A stretch of 64,000 nucleotides of DNA from Zygaena filipendulae (taxonomy: Eukaryota > Arthropoda > Insecta > Lepidoptera > Zygaenidae), in the NCBI GenBank assembly GCA_907165275.2, contig OU015650.1, positions 3,502,001 to 3,566,000 on the forward strand. The letters run 5' to 3'. The position numbers and the translations under genes are program-made. Below are positions 46,861 to 60,354 of this stretch, piece by piece. A model generated the notes under the pieces. It was not told the DNA's origin. It ran no database searches and saw only the letters and a program-made list of their open reading frames with translations. How positions within the stretch are numbered: the stretch's first letter is position 1; each line of letters starts with the position of its first letter.

Positions 46861-49800
46861 AAACAGTTAAAATTTCAATTAAACCTTAATTATGCATAAT
46901 TTAACATTAGTTCAGTAGTATACTATTATATCTGTGGTTCAGTTGACATGTCAAACGGTGCTGCCAAAATATCAAAATTTGCGGAAAACAACAACCTTTT
47001 TGAATCTGATAATATATTTCTGTCCTAGCAAACATTTTGCTGTTTGTAATTGTCCACTCTGACTGACATTGGCATGAATAGTGAGCCTACTTATCCAAGG
47101 CGTCTGTTGCCATTTTGAAATAAAAAAGAAGAAAAAGTGTTATAAATGTATTTTTGTGGCGCTTTACGTTATTAACGCGGCGTGACTAAGATAACTGCTA
47201 AGTGAATCAAACCATATTCCCGCTCGGTCAAACTCGAAAATGCGTCCCGGTCGAACAGAACACGGTGGTATCCACCCAACCCACCGAGTTGAGTGAAAGT
47301 AACTATTACAGCAATCGAGTTATTAGGTAGCCTGATGTAATGATCGATTTTTACGCCTTTATCTTTTTTTTTCATTAGACCAAGCCGATTGTTATGTATT
47401 AATCTAAAGCGGTCGGCCGATTTAATGACAAAGTGCTCGATTGGATTTGGATGCGTGCCGCGTTGCTATTTTGATCTTCATTCTATTCATATGCTAATTT
47501 GACATAACTACAAGGTCATTACAAGAACATCGCAGAGTACAACTTTGTAAAAAAATTAAGCACAATGAAAGCACAAAACGAAGGGCATGGTAAACCAAAT
47601 GTTTAAAATATATGTACTTAGTCAAAATCGGCAAAAATTTATGGTGATACAAAATATAAGTATATACTCATATAAAACTTTAGCTACAGTCTTTTATACA
47701 GGTCAGACATTGTAAGAAGAATCTAGGTTGATATGCATTATTCAAAATGCATAGCGCACAGCCTTTGTTTATTTGGAGTTTGAGCGATAATACAGTTAGA
47801 TATTTATGAATAAAAAACACATTGCAACGGAAAATTCGCAACTATTTTCCTTTAAATTCTCTACCAGTGCTGGAGTAACCGTAATATTTTAAATAAACAA
47901 CAATTTTTGTTTAAAACATCTTCATATATGTAAACGCGCATAACACACTTTCTGAGTACTTTCAAGCAATGGACTGTCGATATTTAACTAAGTATAGGTA
48001 ACTCTTTACGATGCATAGAAAAGGAAAACTTTAGCAGAATCGAAAGTTTTTTTTTTATATTTATGTTTTTTCATATCTATGTTGTATCTGTTTACACGCA
48101 TATTTACGTGTGTGTTTTCGTTCATTTCAACTGTCCCTGCTTCCAATTTCTTTCTTATATTGCACCTAATAGCTTTTATATACTTTCTCGTTATTGTGTA
48201 AAAATGTTCCTAATATTTTCTTATATTGGAAATAAAAGTCAAGTTGATAGTTTTCTATCCCGCCAGCCTTTCAGCATGAGCTTTATATAAACTGGCTGAC
48301 TGATGTGCATTACAATATTATCCCACACAGGGAAACCGCACAAAGATTGACGGCATAAGATGTCATTGAGATTATTTTCTTGATAGTCGGCTATATACAA
48401 CAAACACAATAGGCAGTAACGTATGGGCATTGTGCTGTCCAATTCAAGTCGCAAAGGAAGCTTTGGCCCTGCATTCAAACCTTGGACGGATAAATAACGA
48501 TAAATAGACACATAACGTCCTGAACGAAGCATTTTTCAAACAATAGTTACCTCTGAAGAATGTGGTAAGGAATTATAATATTATGGTGTAGTTCAAAATA
48601 CAAACGAAATAGGGTGTATCATTAAAGGCGGATACTGACTAATTATTTCCTTCATTTTGAGATACAATAGCTCGTTAGCACGAGCCTCAGTTATATAATA
48701 GGAACAGACGTAACAATCATCTTATTAATCTGTTACTAATGAAGTAACTACCTACTAAAAAACTACAATATTTGACACGCGATCTGGTATAACGACAACG
48801 TACTATATCCGTTGTAGTGGTTATATAGCAGCTTGATCTAGTTTTAGACTTGGAAGTTTCTGTACACTTATACGTGTAGACATTGACTAAACATGACGTG
48901 AACTTGCACCAACGCGCAAAGTCTAGCGAATATCAGAAAAAAACGAGTGCTTGTTTGATCTGTTCCACTTTGGAATTTTCAGTTTTTGACCTTCATTTTT
49001 CTGGTTTTTAAAACGCCGTAGTATTAAGTGGTCTATTAGAATAGTCAATATGCAACTTTATCCTTAAACTTAAAATCAATAAAAATGTATCTTTCATGCC
49101 CTTGATGTAGGTACAATTAAAAATATTAAGGTTCTCATACAATCCTTATGATGGAATATAAAACGAATAATGTCTATATCTGTTCTGAATACGATGTTCA
49201 TTGTTAATGAATATGCATATTTTTTAACAAACGCATACCTACGCCGACTGCTTTATCAGCAATAAGTGCAGCTATCTCCATACAAATACTAAATACCAAA
49301 ATTTTCTTTATGCCTCGGTCCTTGAAGAAGTGCTCATCATAATTTTACTTCAAAGGTTTTTTTTATACCTTTTTACGACCAACCAATGGGTTACAATGAA
49401 TTAATAAATAACTAAAGAAATGACTTTATTTTCAAACGAGAGCATTATATTTATTTACAAATCTATAAGATTCTCCTCTTTTACACTCCATACACTTTAT
49501 AAACAACAACAATAGCTGTTCCCCGCGGTTTCACTCGCGCTCATTTCGGAGTTCCCGCAGGAATTCCAGAATAAACTACAGATATAACCTTCCTCATGAA
49601 TCACTCTATTTATTGGTGAAAATCGCAATGAAAAATTTATCGCGAACAGACAGAGACTTCATTGTGTAAAGTTACACTATGTAAAGATATATACTCCACT
49701 TTAGCATCTGTTGGTTCTTAATTAGCGATCAACTGATGACTATTCGACCACAATAATATCACCTTTGCTATTTCATTCAATTTCAAAATCTGATGGTTTT

Positions 49801-52681
49801 TATATTCGCAGTTAGTGAATGTAAAACGCGTCGACAAAGGTCAAACAACAGAGCTCATATCCTTACCTAATTAAACCTTATACGATAGTTATAAGACACG
49901 ATATGTTCTTGTCAACACGTAATATAATCAATCGTTATTAGACATGGTTTAGCGATGAACAACATTTAATTAAATGCATACATAGTTTAAATCCTATTAG
50001 GGACAAACATTTGCATAAATAATCCTAAGTTAGCTCCATGATTCGCCATCTAGCAGCTCAATTATAAGTAGGCATTCGATTCTAAATCACATAGTGCTAT
50101 TTACAAAGAGTTTGATGATTCGATTTCCAATCCATTAATATTATAACGTTTGAAGTGTTTCCAACAGTGCGACGTTTGACATCTGAGAATAACTCTTTAA
50201 AACCCTTAGACCTCTCCAAATCTTACAACGAACTTGTAAAATCTTTGAAATGTAGACAAAGATGAAAAAATTATAATAAGAATTCAAGCAATCTTTATTT
50301 TCGTAGTTTTACATCTTTAAAAACCTTCAAAACAAATGATCCCTTCGATCGTAAAGAATAACAATTATTATACGTATTTCACCAATTAACAGTGTTGCAA
50401 TACCAACTCACTGCAACGTTATGGAGCGTGAGAATTTAATATAGCTGGCGCAAGTAAACTTGACACGAATAGCGAACGGCCGAACAATTGTTTTTGAGTT
50501 TCCTTGTACGAACATTATACACCAACAACAACGTAGAGTGTATTATCAAATACACGGCATTTTTGACTCTAGCACATGATCATAGTTTATCATCCATGCA
50601 TGATACATTAAGAATGCAAGTAAAAGCGAGTTTATACATTGACAGTATTTGAAAGAAAATATTACAGAGACTCACAATAATATAATTATGCAGTATAAAG
50701 AACCACTTTTCATTAGAATTTCTCGCAGTACCTATCTATGTAAATTGTAAGTTTCTACAAACGTTGAACACCCTGAAAAACTATATCTAGCGTGAACAAT
50801 TTAAAAAAAGTCATACTTGAAATAAAAATAAAATCTATGTTTCATCGCAATTGATTCAGTTCAGTGGGAAAGGAGATTATAAAATTACACATTTTAAAAG
50901 GTAAGTAATGTCGGTGTACTTTCGATACATCCTAAACGGGCAAACGAACTTTTTCTGACTCTGACAGAATTATAATCGCAGTTGACAAAAATCACCTGAC
51001 AAATCTTATAAGCGTTGAATGTCATGATTTAACATTTTTTACACGATGAAAACGTGATCATCGATTTTATAGGTCGTGAATATTTGGCTCACGCAAACAT
51101 TGCGCCGAAACACTCTGATCTTGAATCAATAGAAGTGGAACAAGTATAAAGTACACTGCTAGAGAAAAAAATTGAACAGAGTTCAGTTGAGGAATATGTA
51201 TTTAAAACTAATAAAACAAATGATGAGTTTAAACTTTAAATGTATGTAAGGCATAAAAATCATTATTACTCTATCTGTAACGTTCGACAACTTAACGAAA
51301 ATGCTGAACGTCAACATCAACTATATACGCTAGAAACGAAATATATGTACTTTTTTATATAAAAAGACGAAAAAGTGTCATGAAACTTTGCAAGTGGAGA
51401 TCGATTGATAATGATGAAGAAGAAAAAATAACATTACATAATAGTATATTCCGTTCTATAGGGACTTTAACAAAACTACAAGGATATGTAGATGGATAGA
51501 ATAAGATGGAACTTGTAGTACAAAGAATGGAACCCACTGCACCTTTGGCGCATAAGGCACAGTTAAAGTCAATAAACCGCGCGAATCGATGGGAGAATAT
51601 AAATATAGGTATTCACTGATGACTAAAAATATCATATTATAGAGTATTAAACAATGTTGAAAACTGTCTTCTGGATTCTAAACTTCTTTTTACAAAGAAC
51701 CTCCATATTATTATCATATTATTATAGCAGGTCCCATCAAGATAATATTCAATACACCATCATGAACTTCATTGAGATGCAAGATGTCATAATGTATAAC
51801 AACCTTGCATTACGTAATGTCAAGTTCAATGGCGCTGGGCCCGAGCGACGTCTTCGAAGGTGAAAGTTCTGTCTTATGTCATAGTTAAATATATATAAAC
51901 CGAAGCGTTCGTAATGATAAATCACACCGAGATGCACAACGGTATTGTGGTTGCATTGCTATTCTGTTGGATCGCATCTTATATATGCTTAGAAGAGTGT
52001 GATCGTGAACTTCAGAATATATTATGCTCATATAATAATGTTAAATTTTTGTTTGTCGATTAATATAATAAATCAAAAGATTTACGATACGTCGAATCGA
52101 ATTATTGTTTTACAGATTTTTATTTTTAAAGTAGTAAAAATTATGACGCATTTATTGCTCAATACCATGTTGTTCATGAGGCAAAATGTTTAATAAACAC
52201 TGGAAATTTATTCAGTGTTTATCCAAAGTTATTTATTTTATAGGACTCAAAAAGGTAAGAACAAATCCGGTTGACCTCGCCCAAGGTAAACACTTAAACT
52301 CACTGATAGTACTTGAACCAATTTTAATATATCGGGTAAAATAAATTCTACTTTGTTTTTTTTTTCTTTTCCATTTACTATTTTGCCAATTTTGCCAAAT
52401 TGTTTCGAAAATTTAATTTCAAAACATGTTCTCTATTAATTTAACGGAGCTACAAGCATGTTACTTTGTTAAGCAATTGGAACAACGCTCTGTTACCGTT
52501 AACCAATTATCTATCACACGGTAACATATTGGTTTGTACAATACTTGTACAAAATACACCATAGAACGGAGTCATTTTCTTCGCAATTCCAAGCAGTCAA
52601 GTTGGTCATTAGGAGCTATTGTTATTTGTTAGATTACGAAACATTGCTAAAATTCACCTCAATTTTGTGGTTTAGCTTTCC
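46860..52681. other. Intergenic, one repeat copy, no gene seen
   Basis: The frames at 47172-47375 and 48239-48532 are open but show no domain, splice context or codon pattern that would support a gene. Confidence 0.45.
49512..49690 (-). mobile_element. CTAG-ended repeat, same tail type as 21881 (short)
   Basis: ATAGCTGTTCCCCGCGGTTTCACTCGCGCTCATTTCGG, then AACCTTCCTCATGAATCACTC. Confidence 0.65.
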
Positions 52682-52834
52682 ACTAGCTGCGCCCCGCGGT
52701 TTCACTTGCGTGAGTTTCGGGATTCCCGCAGGAACTCCAAAGTAGCCTAATTTTTTTCTTATAACATCAGCAGTTCATCAACAGCATCAACAGTAAAAGT
52801 CTCATCAAAATGGTTACAACCGTTTCGGTGATTA
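52682..52834 (-). mobile_element. CTAG-ended repeat, first of a pair
   Basis: ACTAGCTGCGCCCCGCGGTTTCACTTGCG followed by CTTATAACATCAGCAG as in the copy at 20391. Confidence 0.65.
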
Positions 52835-53030
52835 GAACTGTTCCGCGCGTTAATTTTGGAGTTCCTTCAAGAATTCCGGGATAATAAATGCCCTGAGTCC
52901 TTCTCTGGACCCTTGACAACGTGTATACAAAATTTCATGATGATCGGTTGAGCCGTTTAGGCGTGAAAGCGTAACAGACAGACAGACAGATAGAGTTACT
53001 TTCGCATTTCATTTTATATTAATAGGGATA
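52835..53030 (-). mobile_element. CTAG-ended repeat, second of a pair
   Basis: Has GCGTTAATTTTGGAGTTCC, CCTTCTCTGGACCCTTGAC, TGATCGGTTGAGCCGTTTAGG and ends TTAATAGGGATAGTAG. It abuts the preceding copy directly in the same orientation. Confidence 0.7.
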
Positions 53031-53096
53031 GTAGAGAATTGTAGGAATAATATTATACGTGTTTTCAATTTATAAAAGGAGAATGATCGGTTAGAA

Positions 53097-53408
53097 TAGG
53101 GATGTTGACTACTATTAAAAATCAAAATTCTAATTAGTCCGTCAGTTAGAAAATAAAAAATTTTTGCTTTTTTAAATAAATTAAAATATACAGAGATAAA
53201 GCGCTTTAAAGTTTAGGATGAGGAGGTCGTGACGTCACTAACCGCAAAACCGCCATACAAACTGTCAGAATAGTGACGTCACGCGAAATTTCAACTCAAT
53301 ATATCGCCGTTATTTTTTGATTACGTAAAAAAAGAAAAAATACGTGTCCAATATTTTTTAATAATCTACAAGACGGACTAAAAAATAAAAATTATTCAAC
53401 ATGCCCAT
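53097..53408. repeat. Dispersed repeat with paired GTGACGTCAC palindromes (copy 2)
   Basis: Same orientation and layout as 22191-22485, with TGACGTCA at 53230-53237 and 53274-53281. Ends are AGGGATGTTGACTA and TTCAACATGCCC, a clearer inverted pair than in copy 1, suggesting a small MITE. Confidence 0.8.
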
Positions 53409-53669
53409 TTTGTACTTTTTAAAATAAAAGTTATTGGTAAAGTATCTATCTGCTTATTAAATAAAAACTGTAGGTGCAAAAAGCTTACAGAATATTCCCG
53501 AATGGAATGCGGTCAGATTATCTACCTATACTTTTTGTACCTCTTACGTTTTCCGGGTTTAACGACATTAGCGAGTGGAGATGAAGGTCCTGTGGTAAAT
53601 ACTTACGAATAATTCAATGCAATCTTGTTCGTGCGTGCTTAAATTGCTATCGAGCACTTTATATTTTTT

Positions 53670-53825
53670 TTACTCACACACCCTTACACACCCTCACACC
53701 TTTGCACACTTTCACACTTTTCCCGCCCTCACACCCTCACACACCCTCACATCCTCGAACATAACCACACGCACCATAACGCGCACAACACATCCTCCCT
53801 CACACACACACACAAAATTACACAT
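53670..53825 (+). repeat. Simple repeat, CACACC/CACA-rich tract
   Basis: About 150 bases are dominated by ACACCCTCACAC-type units and a run of CACACA near 53800. The open frames across it are by-products of the repeat. Confidence 0.8.
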
Positions 53826-54026
53826 AGGTACACCTGCACTTTAGTTGTAATTTTTGTTTCTCAGTTTAGGTAGATTGTAAAATCTTAAAGATATGGAAGA
53901 GCGGTGCCTACTGGCACAAGTATTATATACTTAAAAGTAGGCTCCAACACCCTGTTCTTTGTAAAAGCAATTTACCGAAATAAATTATTTTTATTTTTTT
54001 TTTTATTTTTTATATTTTACTATTTA

Positions 54027-54222
54027 TCGCCCGCGGTTTCTCTGGCGTTAATTTCGGAGTTTATGCGGGAATTCCAGGATAAAATATAAATATAAACCTT
54101 CCTCATGAATAATTCTATCTATTGGTGAAAACCGCATGAATATCTGTTGCGTAGTTTTAAAGATCTAAGCATACATAGGGACAGAGAGCGGGAAGCGACT
54201 TTGTTTTATACTATTTAATGAT
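54027..54222 (-). mobile_element. CTAG-ended repeat, same tail type as 21881
   Basis: GCCCGCGGTTTCTCTGGCGTTAATTTCGGAG to GGGAAGCGACTTTGTTTTATACTATTTAATG. The CTAG end itself is replaced by AT-rich sequence. Confidence 0.65.
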
Positions 54223-54438
54223 AATTCCATCCGTACATTCGTATAATTAGATTTCTTCGCTGAAAACAATAGTATTTTTACGTTTTCCTTTAATATAATA
54301 ATGTAGACTATATTAAAAAATAGTTTATAAATAACGATCATGCACTAGGCATTATTTTTAAATTAAGCGATTTATTTGCGACTTAATAGCATATTTATTT
54401 AAAATGGATCGTTTAATCTAATTAGTTGGTGTCTGTAG

Positions 54439-54690
54439 GTGGAAATGGAAATCGACCGGCGGCGCTGCGTAAGTGAACGGTGCAGGCGGCCTTGCAGCGA
54501 CCACGCCTTGCTACCCGGGCCGCAGCCGCCGTCGCATACGTTCACACCATAATCCGACGTTTTTTTGCAGTGGAAAACACTGGTTCACGTTAGATAACTA
54601 CATCAATTTATTAGCACGAACCACGGTTCGGGTGTGGAACATACAGAATTTGCTTGAAAGGCCTGATTATTTTGACAGGGTAGCAAACGC
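54439..54690 (+). CDS. Possible coding exon(s), unrecognised
   Basis: An acceptor-like TCTGTAG precedes GGAAATGGAAATCG and a strong donor GTAAGTGA follows at about 54469. After a roughly 100-bp GC-rich stretch comes an excellent acceptor (TTTTTTTGCAG ending 54570). Then an open frame encodes HWFTLDNYINLLARTTVRVW and NIQNLLERPDYFDR, with a possible donor AG/GTAGCA. The amino-acid composition is protein-like and the patch is GC-rich in AT-rich surroundings. I do not recognise the product. If the intron is used with phase 2, the upstream piece reads WKWKSTGGAA. This could also be chance or a transposon remnant. Confidence 0.3.
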
Positions 54691-55175
54691 CTCAAGTACC
54701 GTTATACATATACATGTCAGCAGAAGTTACAGAAAGTGTATTTTTTAATCGTGTGTTTTATTTTACTAGTTTTTGTACACTGAAACATACGTTTCCAACG
54801 AGGCATGATATTTCGAATGTTTTTTTTTTATTATAAAAATATAATTCATGAACTTGTCAAAATATAAAAAAAAAACCGTTTATTCTCAAAAAAAAGTGTG
54901 TACATACAAAAATAAATCTTAAAATCTTTTAGTCGATAAGAATAAACGTATTCTATGATGGTTCATAAACGTAATGATGTTCCATTTGAAATTACATGAC
55001 TGATGTTCATATATTATTGCTTAAAATGCATATAAGTACGAGATGAATTTGCATCACTCGGCGTTCTCTGAATGTCATTGTTTGTATGCCATGTTGATAT
55101 GACGTGTGGTTCGTTGTAGGACCGATCAGCCCACGTGTCTACTGTTTGAGTAAAACCTTTCCGTAATAATAATAA

Positions 55176-55610
55176 TAATAATTACTTTTATTTCGGACCG
55201 AGCATCCATATAGTGTTAGTAGATAACAATTTTTCTTAAAAAACTAAGGTTAGTATTCATTACAATAATATGATGAGAAGTAAAAATATTTAATATAAGT
55301 AGTAGCTGAACACTAGGTCTCCCGGCGCATATGCAGATGTACCCAGTGCTTACGCCATGGACAGTCCAGCCTGTCAGCCAATACCCTCAGAATGCTGTTG
55401 GCACTACCACGCAAGCGATGCATCAGAGAGGCGGTTCGTTTCCGGATTATAGCATGAAAACCGTCAGTCTGCGATACCGCGAACATCTCTGATGCACTAC
55501 AATACCGCGGCAACCCCATCAGCACCCTGAAACCATTATTGTATTGCACCCTCAAGGTATGAAGAGTTCTCTTTGCATATCTTAACCATAGACTGCACAT
55601 GTAAAAATTT
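55176..55610 (-). mobile_element. 3' end of a CR1/jockey-type LINE with (AAT)n tail
   Basis: The minus-strand frame 55600-55313 encodes a LINE reverse transcriptase C terminus (RVQYNNGFRVLMGLPRYCSA, TDGFHAIIRKRTASLMHRLR). It is followed by a 3' untranslated part and a tail of about five ATT units (plus strand AATAATAAT near 55168-55185). It is truncated at the 5' side. The clade is a judgement from memory of similar lepidopteran LINEs. Confidence 0.75.
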
Positions 55611-57654
55611 TGACAATATGCCTTAAAAAGGGTGAGTTTGACATCTCTTGTGCAACGTCCAAAATCGTCCGTAATGAAAAACTATTTCTGACCAATGACA
55701 TTATAAGTATTAAAGGAGGCTGCTGACTGTATGTTCATTTAGCCACTCTAATTGATTACCCGCCATTACAGAAAGTCAACCATTTTTTAATCTCTCACTG
55801 AATTAATTTATTTAATCTGATTGTACAGAATTTTATTGGTTTTTTTGTAGGTTTGTTATTTCTGATGTTATTTTATTTCACAAACGTTACAAAAATTGGA
55901 TGTGTTGATCAAGGTGACACTTTTTGTTTAAATTGGCTTTGACATCTACCTAATAGTTCTCGAATTAATAAGGTAAAGAACTATAAGATATTTCTCAGAT
56001 AGGTATATAAAATAAATCCAAATAGATAAAACCAAATTCCATTTGAAAAATATGAGTCAATAGGTATGATGCAAACCAAGTTTTAAAAATTCGCATTTAA
56101 AATGTGGTCAATTTCTTTAAGCGCAATGCCTTAAGCATCCGATAAAGTACAGTGAAAGGTTGGCCCAGGGGTTCCCGGATCTGGTCAACCACCTTGAGAT
56201 ATTTCAAGGTTATCTGTGACCACAAGGCATATTATTACACCTAAGTTAGGTATTGGTAGACTTTAATACGAGCGAACAAGTGGGTGACTTCCGCATACAT
56301 TATGAGAACTTCGAATACACTTGAAGTAGATTTATGAAGACTTTTAAAACCTATATCATGCTATACAATAAACATGGTGTGAATTATAAAAAAAATCGGA
56401 ATAATTTTTGGCGACAAGATGAGTATGATATTTTCGTTTTTTTTTTTTCAAAAGGAACTAATTGGGTAGTTAAGAAAATGAAAGATATTACCTTTAGTAT
56501 AGTAGTAGTATTTCTTTTTGTGTCATGATTTCGTATGTGATAGATATAAGTAAATTAGCGAACGGAATTTCACCTGATGCTAAGTGGTTGCAGACGCCCA
56601 CGGATTTAAGACAATACTAGTTTATTGCCAAACCCAAGAGAAAAATCGAACTAAATATGTATAATAAATTTTTATTTCATTCAGTTCCTGTAGAACTACG
56701 AATAAACTTACAAAAAAAATACTATTCTATTGACATATCTAATAGTTCTCCAATTTACTCAGCAACATCTCATCATCTCATCAAGTTAGAGGTTTAGCCA
56801 TTGATAAAAATAACCTAAGTTTCATGAGATTAATTAAAAACGCATAATAAAAACTCCTATTTTGTTTTTTTTAGATAAAAATCTTACTCAAACTTATCAC
56901 CGCTGCTCGGCGCTCTTGAATCCTGAGCTTACCTTAATAACTTGCCTGCGTAACACGGCCGGTTTCTTATCAAAAAAGTTCCAAGCTTACCTGAAACAAG
57001 GGTAAGACGATTAACATTTTATTGAATAAGTAAAAGTGTGTAGACCGCAGTTATTTTGACATTTGATTATGTAGGACGTACTCAATAGGTACCAGCCGAT
57101 ACTCATGCATTCACACAACGTGCCCTTGCGACAGCCGGCCTTTCGGTGTGACGTTGTAAAGGCGACTCTGTCTTATACAATTAAATTTATCAAGTACCTA
57201 TTACATGACAACTATTACAATAATAGAAACAGAGACCTACTTCTGTTCGCACGCGTATCGATTCGTGCTTAGACTTTTTGAAATAATTGTATTTGAATTA
57301 CAATATTGAATTGAAATTACACGGAACTATTTATGTAGACTAGAATCAATAAGAATCAAGAACTAGAATCAAGAAATTATAGTTATCTAAACACGATGAA
57401 GCTCAACTTCACTATAATTATAAAAGCAAGTCATTAGGCCACACGTAAAGCCTTGAACAAAGTATTGCATAGTAACGAGTTTAATGTGTTGATTACGCAT
57501 TATTTTCTTTATATTAAATTGTGCGCGCCGTACATTGTAACAGTTATTTAGAACGGCAATAATTGATTATAGTATTTTGATAGTGTGTCTATCGATCGAC
57601 GTTGCACATCGCCGACACGTAACATCTCTCACTATAATCACCACGGTGCTCATT
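55611..57654. other. Intergenic, nothing recognised
   Basis: No supported feature between the LINE fragment and the possible promoter at 57655. Confidence 0.4.
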
Positions 57655-57891
57655 GTGTATAAATGTTAATTCGCCTCGTGACAGCACACGTCGGAACTAA
57701 CGTATAATACCAACGGGTGGGCTCTGCAACGTAACGTAACGTGCAAAACTAACAAATAGTTTGCATAACGTTCAGTTGATTAGTAAAAGCTCCAGGTGCT
57801 TAAACCGGTCGGTGGTGTGACGACCTTGCCACTCAGCGATCACCATCTTTCATCCGCATTCGAGTGATATAAACGGAGAATAGTGTAAGTA
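57655..57891 (+). promoter_or_regulatory. Possible promoter and untranslated first exon
   Basis: TATAAATG at about 57657 is followed by a GC-richer stretch of about 230 bases ending ATAGT/GTAAGTAC, a strong donor. No long frame is present, so it would be a 5' untranslated exon of a gene running right, out of the window. This rests on sequence look only. Confidence 0.25.
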
Positions 57892-59225
57892 CGTGTAATG
57901 TTAAACAAACAAAGACGTCACAAGGTTACTGCATCCGGCTCGGCTTCCGTCGACGGAAAAACAAAAAAGAAACACCTTTTTTTATAGCCGTTAATTAGTA
58001 AAATTTAACGGTTACCTCAGATACATATTACGTATTTTGGTGGAGATTAACTGGTTACCATGGTATTTATTACTTACAAATGATCGGTTAATCGTTATTA
58101 CTAAACATCTTACAATCGATAGTTATAAAAATCTTTAGTACCTAACGTCCTCGCGAGTTAAGAATTTAAATGGATACAGAACCTCAGCTACTGTTATAAG
58201 CTTAGTTTAATGACCCTAAGGTATTTTTATGTACTTACGTTAATTTAAAATAGAGATTTTTATTGAAGGGTCACTACAACACTTAAATAGTGCAAGACAG
58301 ACTGACTGTTCAAAATATACAGGCTGTTCCAACATTCAGCTGACCACAGATAAAAAAATTTAAAATTTATATCCTAGGACTTTATTTTTTTGTATTTCAA
58401 TTGATTTAGGAACCAATGGATTCATAAACACGCTTAAAAATAACAATATAATTATACGTCATGTTCTAAAATAGTTTCACATAGCAATCGACTTTAGCTT
58501 GTATTAAAAAAAACTATAAATACTTTACTATCTATACTTATAAGAAATTAAGGTCTGTCTATATATAATACCAACCAACCAGCAGCGGACATATTTTGAA
58601 AGGCAATAAAAATAAACTTTACTTAAATACATCAGCCCATCTATTTGAAACTAGTCTTCGGAACTTCAAGTTCGCTGTATTAAGCTTTCAAAAAACTGCC
58701 TCCGGTGATGCTAAAATAATCCTAAACATTTTTTTGGTTTTTTTTATGTCAGCATACCTACGCGACGATAAGTCTGTAGGTAATAAGAAAACGGAATATT
58801 TTTTGCTCATTGTATTAAAACTACTCGGTATAATATACTATGATTCGCCTTCCGCATTGACCGTAAAGTGCGCAATTTTAATCTTTCATTTATCTTACTC
58901 TACCTTCGCTGTAGTGTGAGACATACCTACTCTTTTGTAAAAGACCTTTGATTTTTGAACCCACGCACGCTGTCATAGATTGTGTGTTATTCAATACCTA
59001 CATGTAGATATAATATAGGCAAAAAAATTCATACTTTGCCTGTCTGACTGACATTTACTTACTCAACAACAAATATGACTCAATAGGCACTTGAAACAAA
59101 TTCAAGAGTCGATAAGTAATGTCGCACGATATATGTAGGCTATATAGTAAACGTCTCTCAATTAAATCAAACTAATAGTCAAGAATTGTTAATCTACGTC
59201 TTATATGCTACCTTCTGTATATGCT
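57892..59225. other. Intergenic or intronic, nothing recognised
   Basis: A 107-residue frame at 58596-58919 is hydrophobic and AT-driven; no domain or start context supports it. Confidence 0.4.
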
Positions 59226-59438
59226 ACTAGCTGATCCCCGCGGTTTCACCCGCGTTAATTTCGGAGTTCCCGCGAGAATTCCGGATTACAATATAGCCTT
59301 TGTTACTCAGGGATAATGTAGCTTTCTAATGGCGAAACAATTTTTGAAATCGGTCCAATAGTTTTTGAGTTAAATCGTAACAAACAAACAAACAAACAAA
59401 AAATTAAATCTTTCCTCTTTATAATATTAGTATAGATA
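59226..59438 (-). mobile_element. CTAG-ended repeat, full length, 'CAAACAAACAAAC' tail type
   Basis: CTAGCTGATCCCCGCGGTTTCACCCGCGTTAATTTCGG through AAATCGGTCCAATAGTTTTTGAG to CTTTATAATATTAGTATAGAT. It is one of the best preserved copies. Confidence 0.75.
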
Positions 59439-59439
59439 A

Positions 59440-59600
59440 GCGAAAGTTGACTGACTCAATGTCTTAACGCAAAATCACGAAAACCACATGAGCCATGAAG
59501 TGGAAATTCAGCAGGTACATACTTTATAGAAATTTATATATCAGCTAAGAACGGTATTTCATAGAGCTCCGGCTGCTGGTAAAACCGCAGGGAACAGCCA
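59440..59600 (+). mobile_element. CTAG-ended repeat fragment, same type as 191-466
   Basis: AAGTTGACTGACTCAATGTC near the left and GGTAAAACCGCAGGGAACAGCC at the right resemble the copy at 191; it lies head to head with the copy at 59226. Confidence 0.45.
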
Positions 59601-60354
59601 TTGAACTAATATTACTAGGAACAGCTTATTATTGTCATGCTATAAAAAAATATTCCTTACAAATATAAAAAAAAAATATGAAATAAAAGGTAAAGGACAG
59701 ACGAAGATACTTCCGCATTTTTAATATTACTGTGGATTGATTACGAGAACAAGTGAAAGTCATGTTAAGCTGATACAGGAGGATAAATGACATTCAAAAC
59801 GTGATCCGTTGTAACAACGCTGCTACTATCGACACGGCTGATTGCTTTCCGAACGACTGCGCTAATGATGATGTGATATGCAAATCTAAGCGATACTATT
59901 AGTTAACGAAACGATACTAGGGTAGCCAGGTAGAGACCACATTACCATTCAACAAAGTGATTAAGTTAACCTTCGAATATTCGTAGACGATGGTGTACTG
60001 TTCGTTTAGTCATCTTTGTCTTGAAATATTCGTTGAACCAACAAAAAGAATAAATAATTCGCATACCTACCTACATACGTACGAAAACTCTGTGAAAGCG
60101 AAGTTACCACAATAGTATAATTAGTTCCAATGGTAACATTATACCAGCTTTTGGTTTGTTTTTTGAACGATTTTCTTAATAGAACATCACGGTACAGGAC
60201 GATTCTAGGCGAGACACGATACAAGGAAAATTTTCTTTTAAAATTTAACCGCAATAATTACCTACTATGCCAACGCTAGTAATAAAAATAAAAACAATAT
60301 AAAGTTAGAAAAGGTAAAGTTAAAAATATTAATATAAATTTTTCCTTACACCTA

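Noticed and set aside
53617..53844. His/Thr-rich frame
   Set aside because: Translation of the CACACC simple repeat.
58596..58919. 107-residue plus-strand frame
   Set aside because: Hydrophobic composition is what AT-rich random sequence gives; no domain, no splice context.
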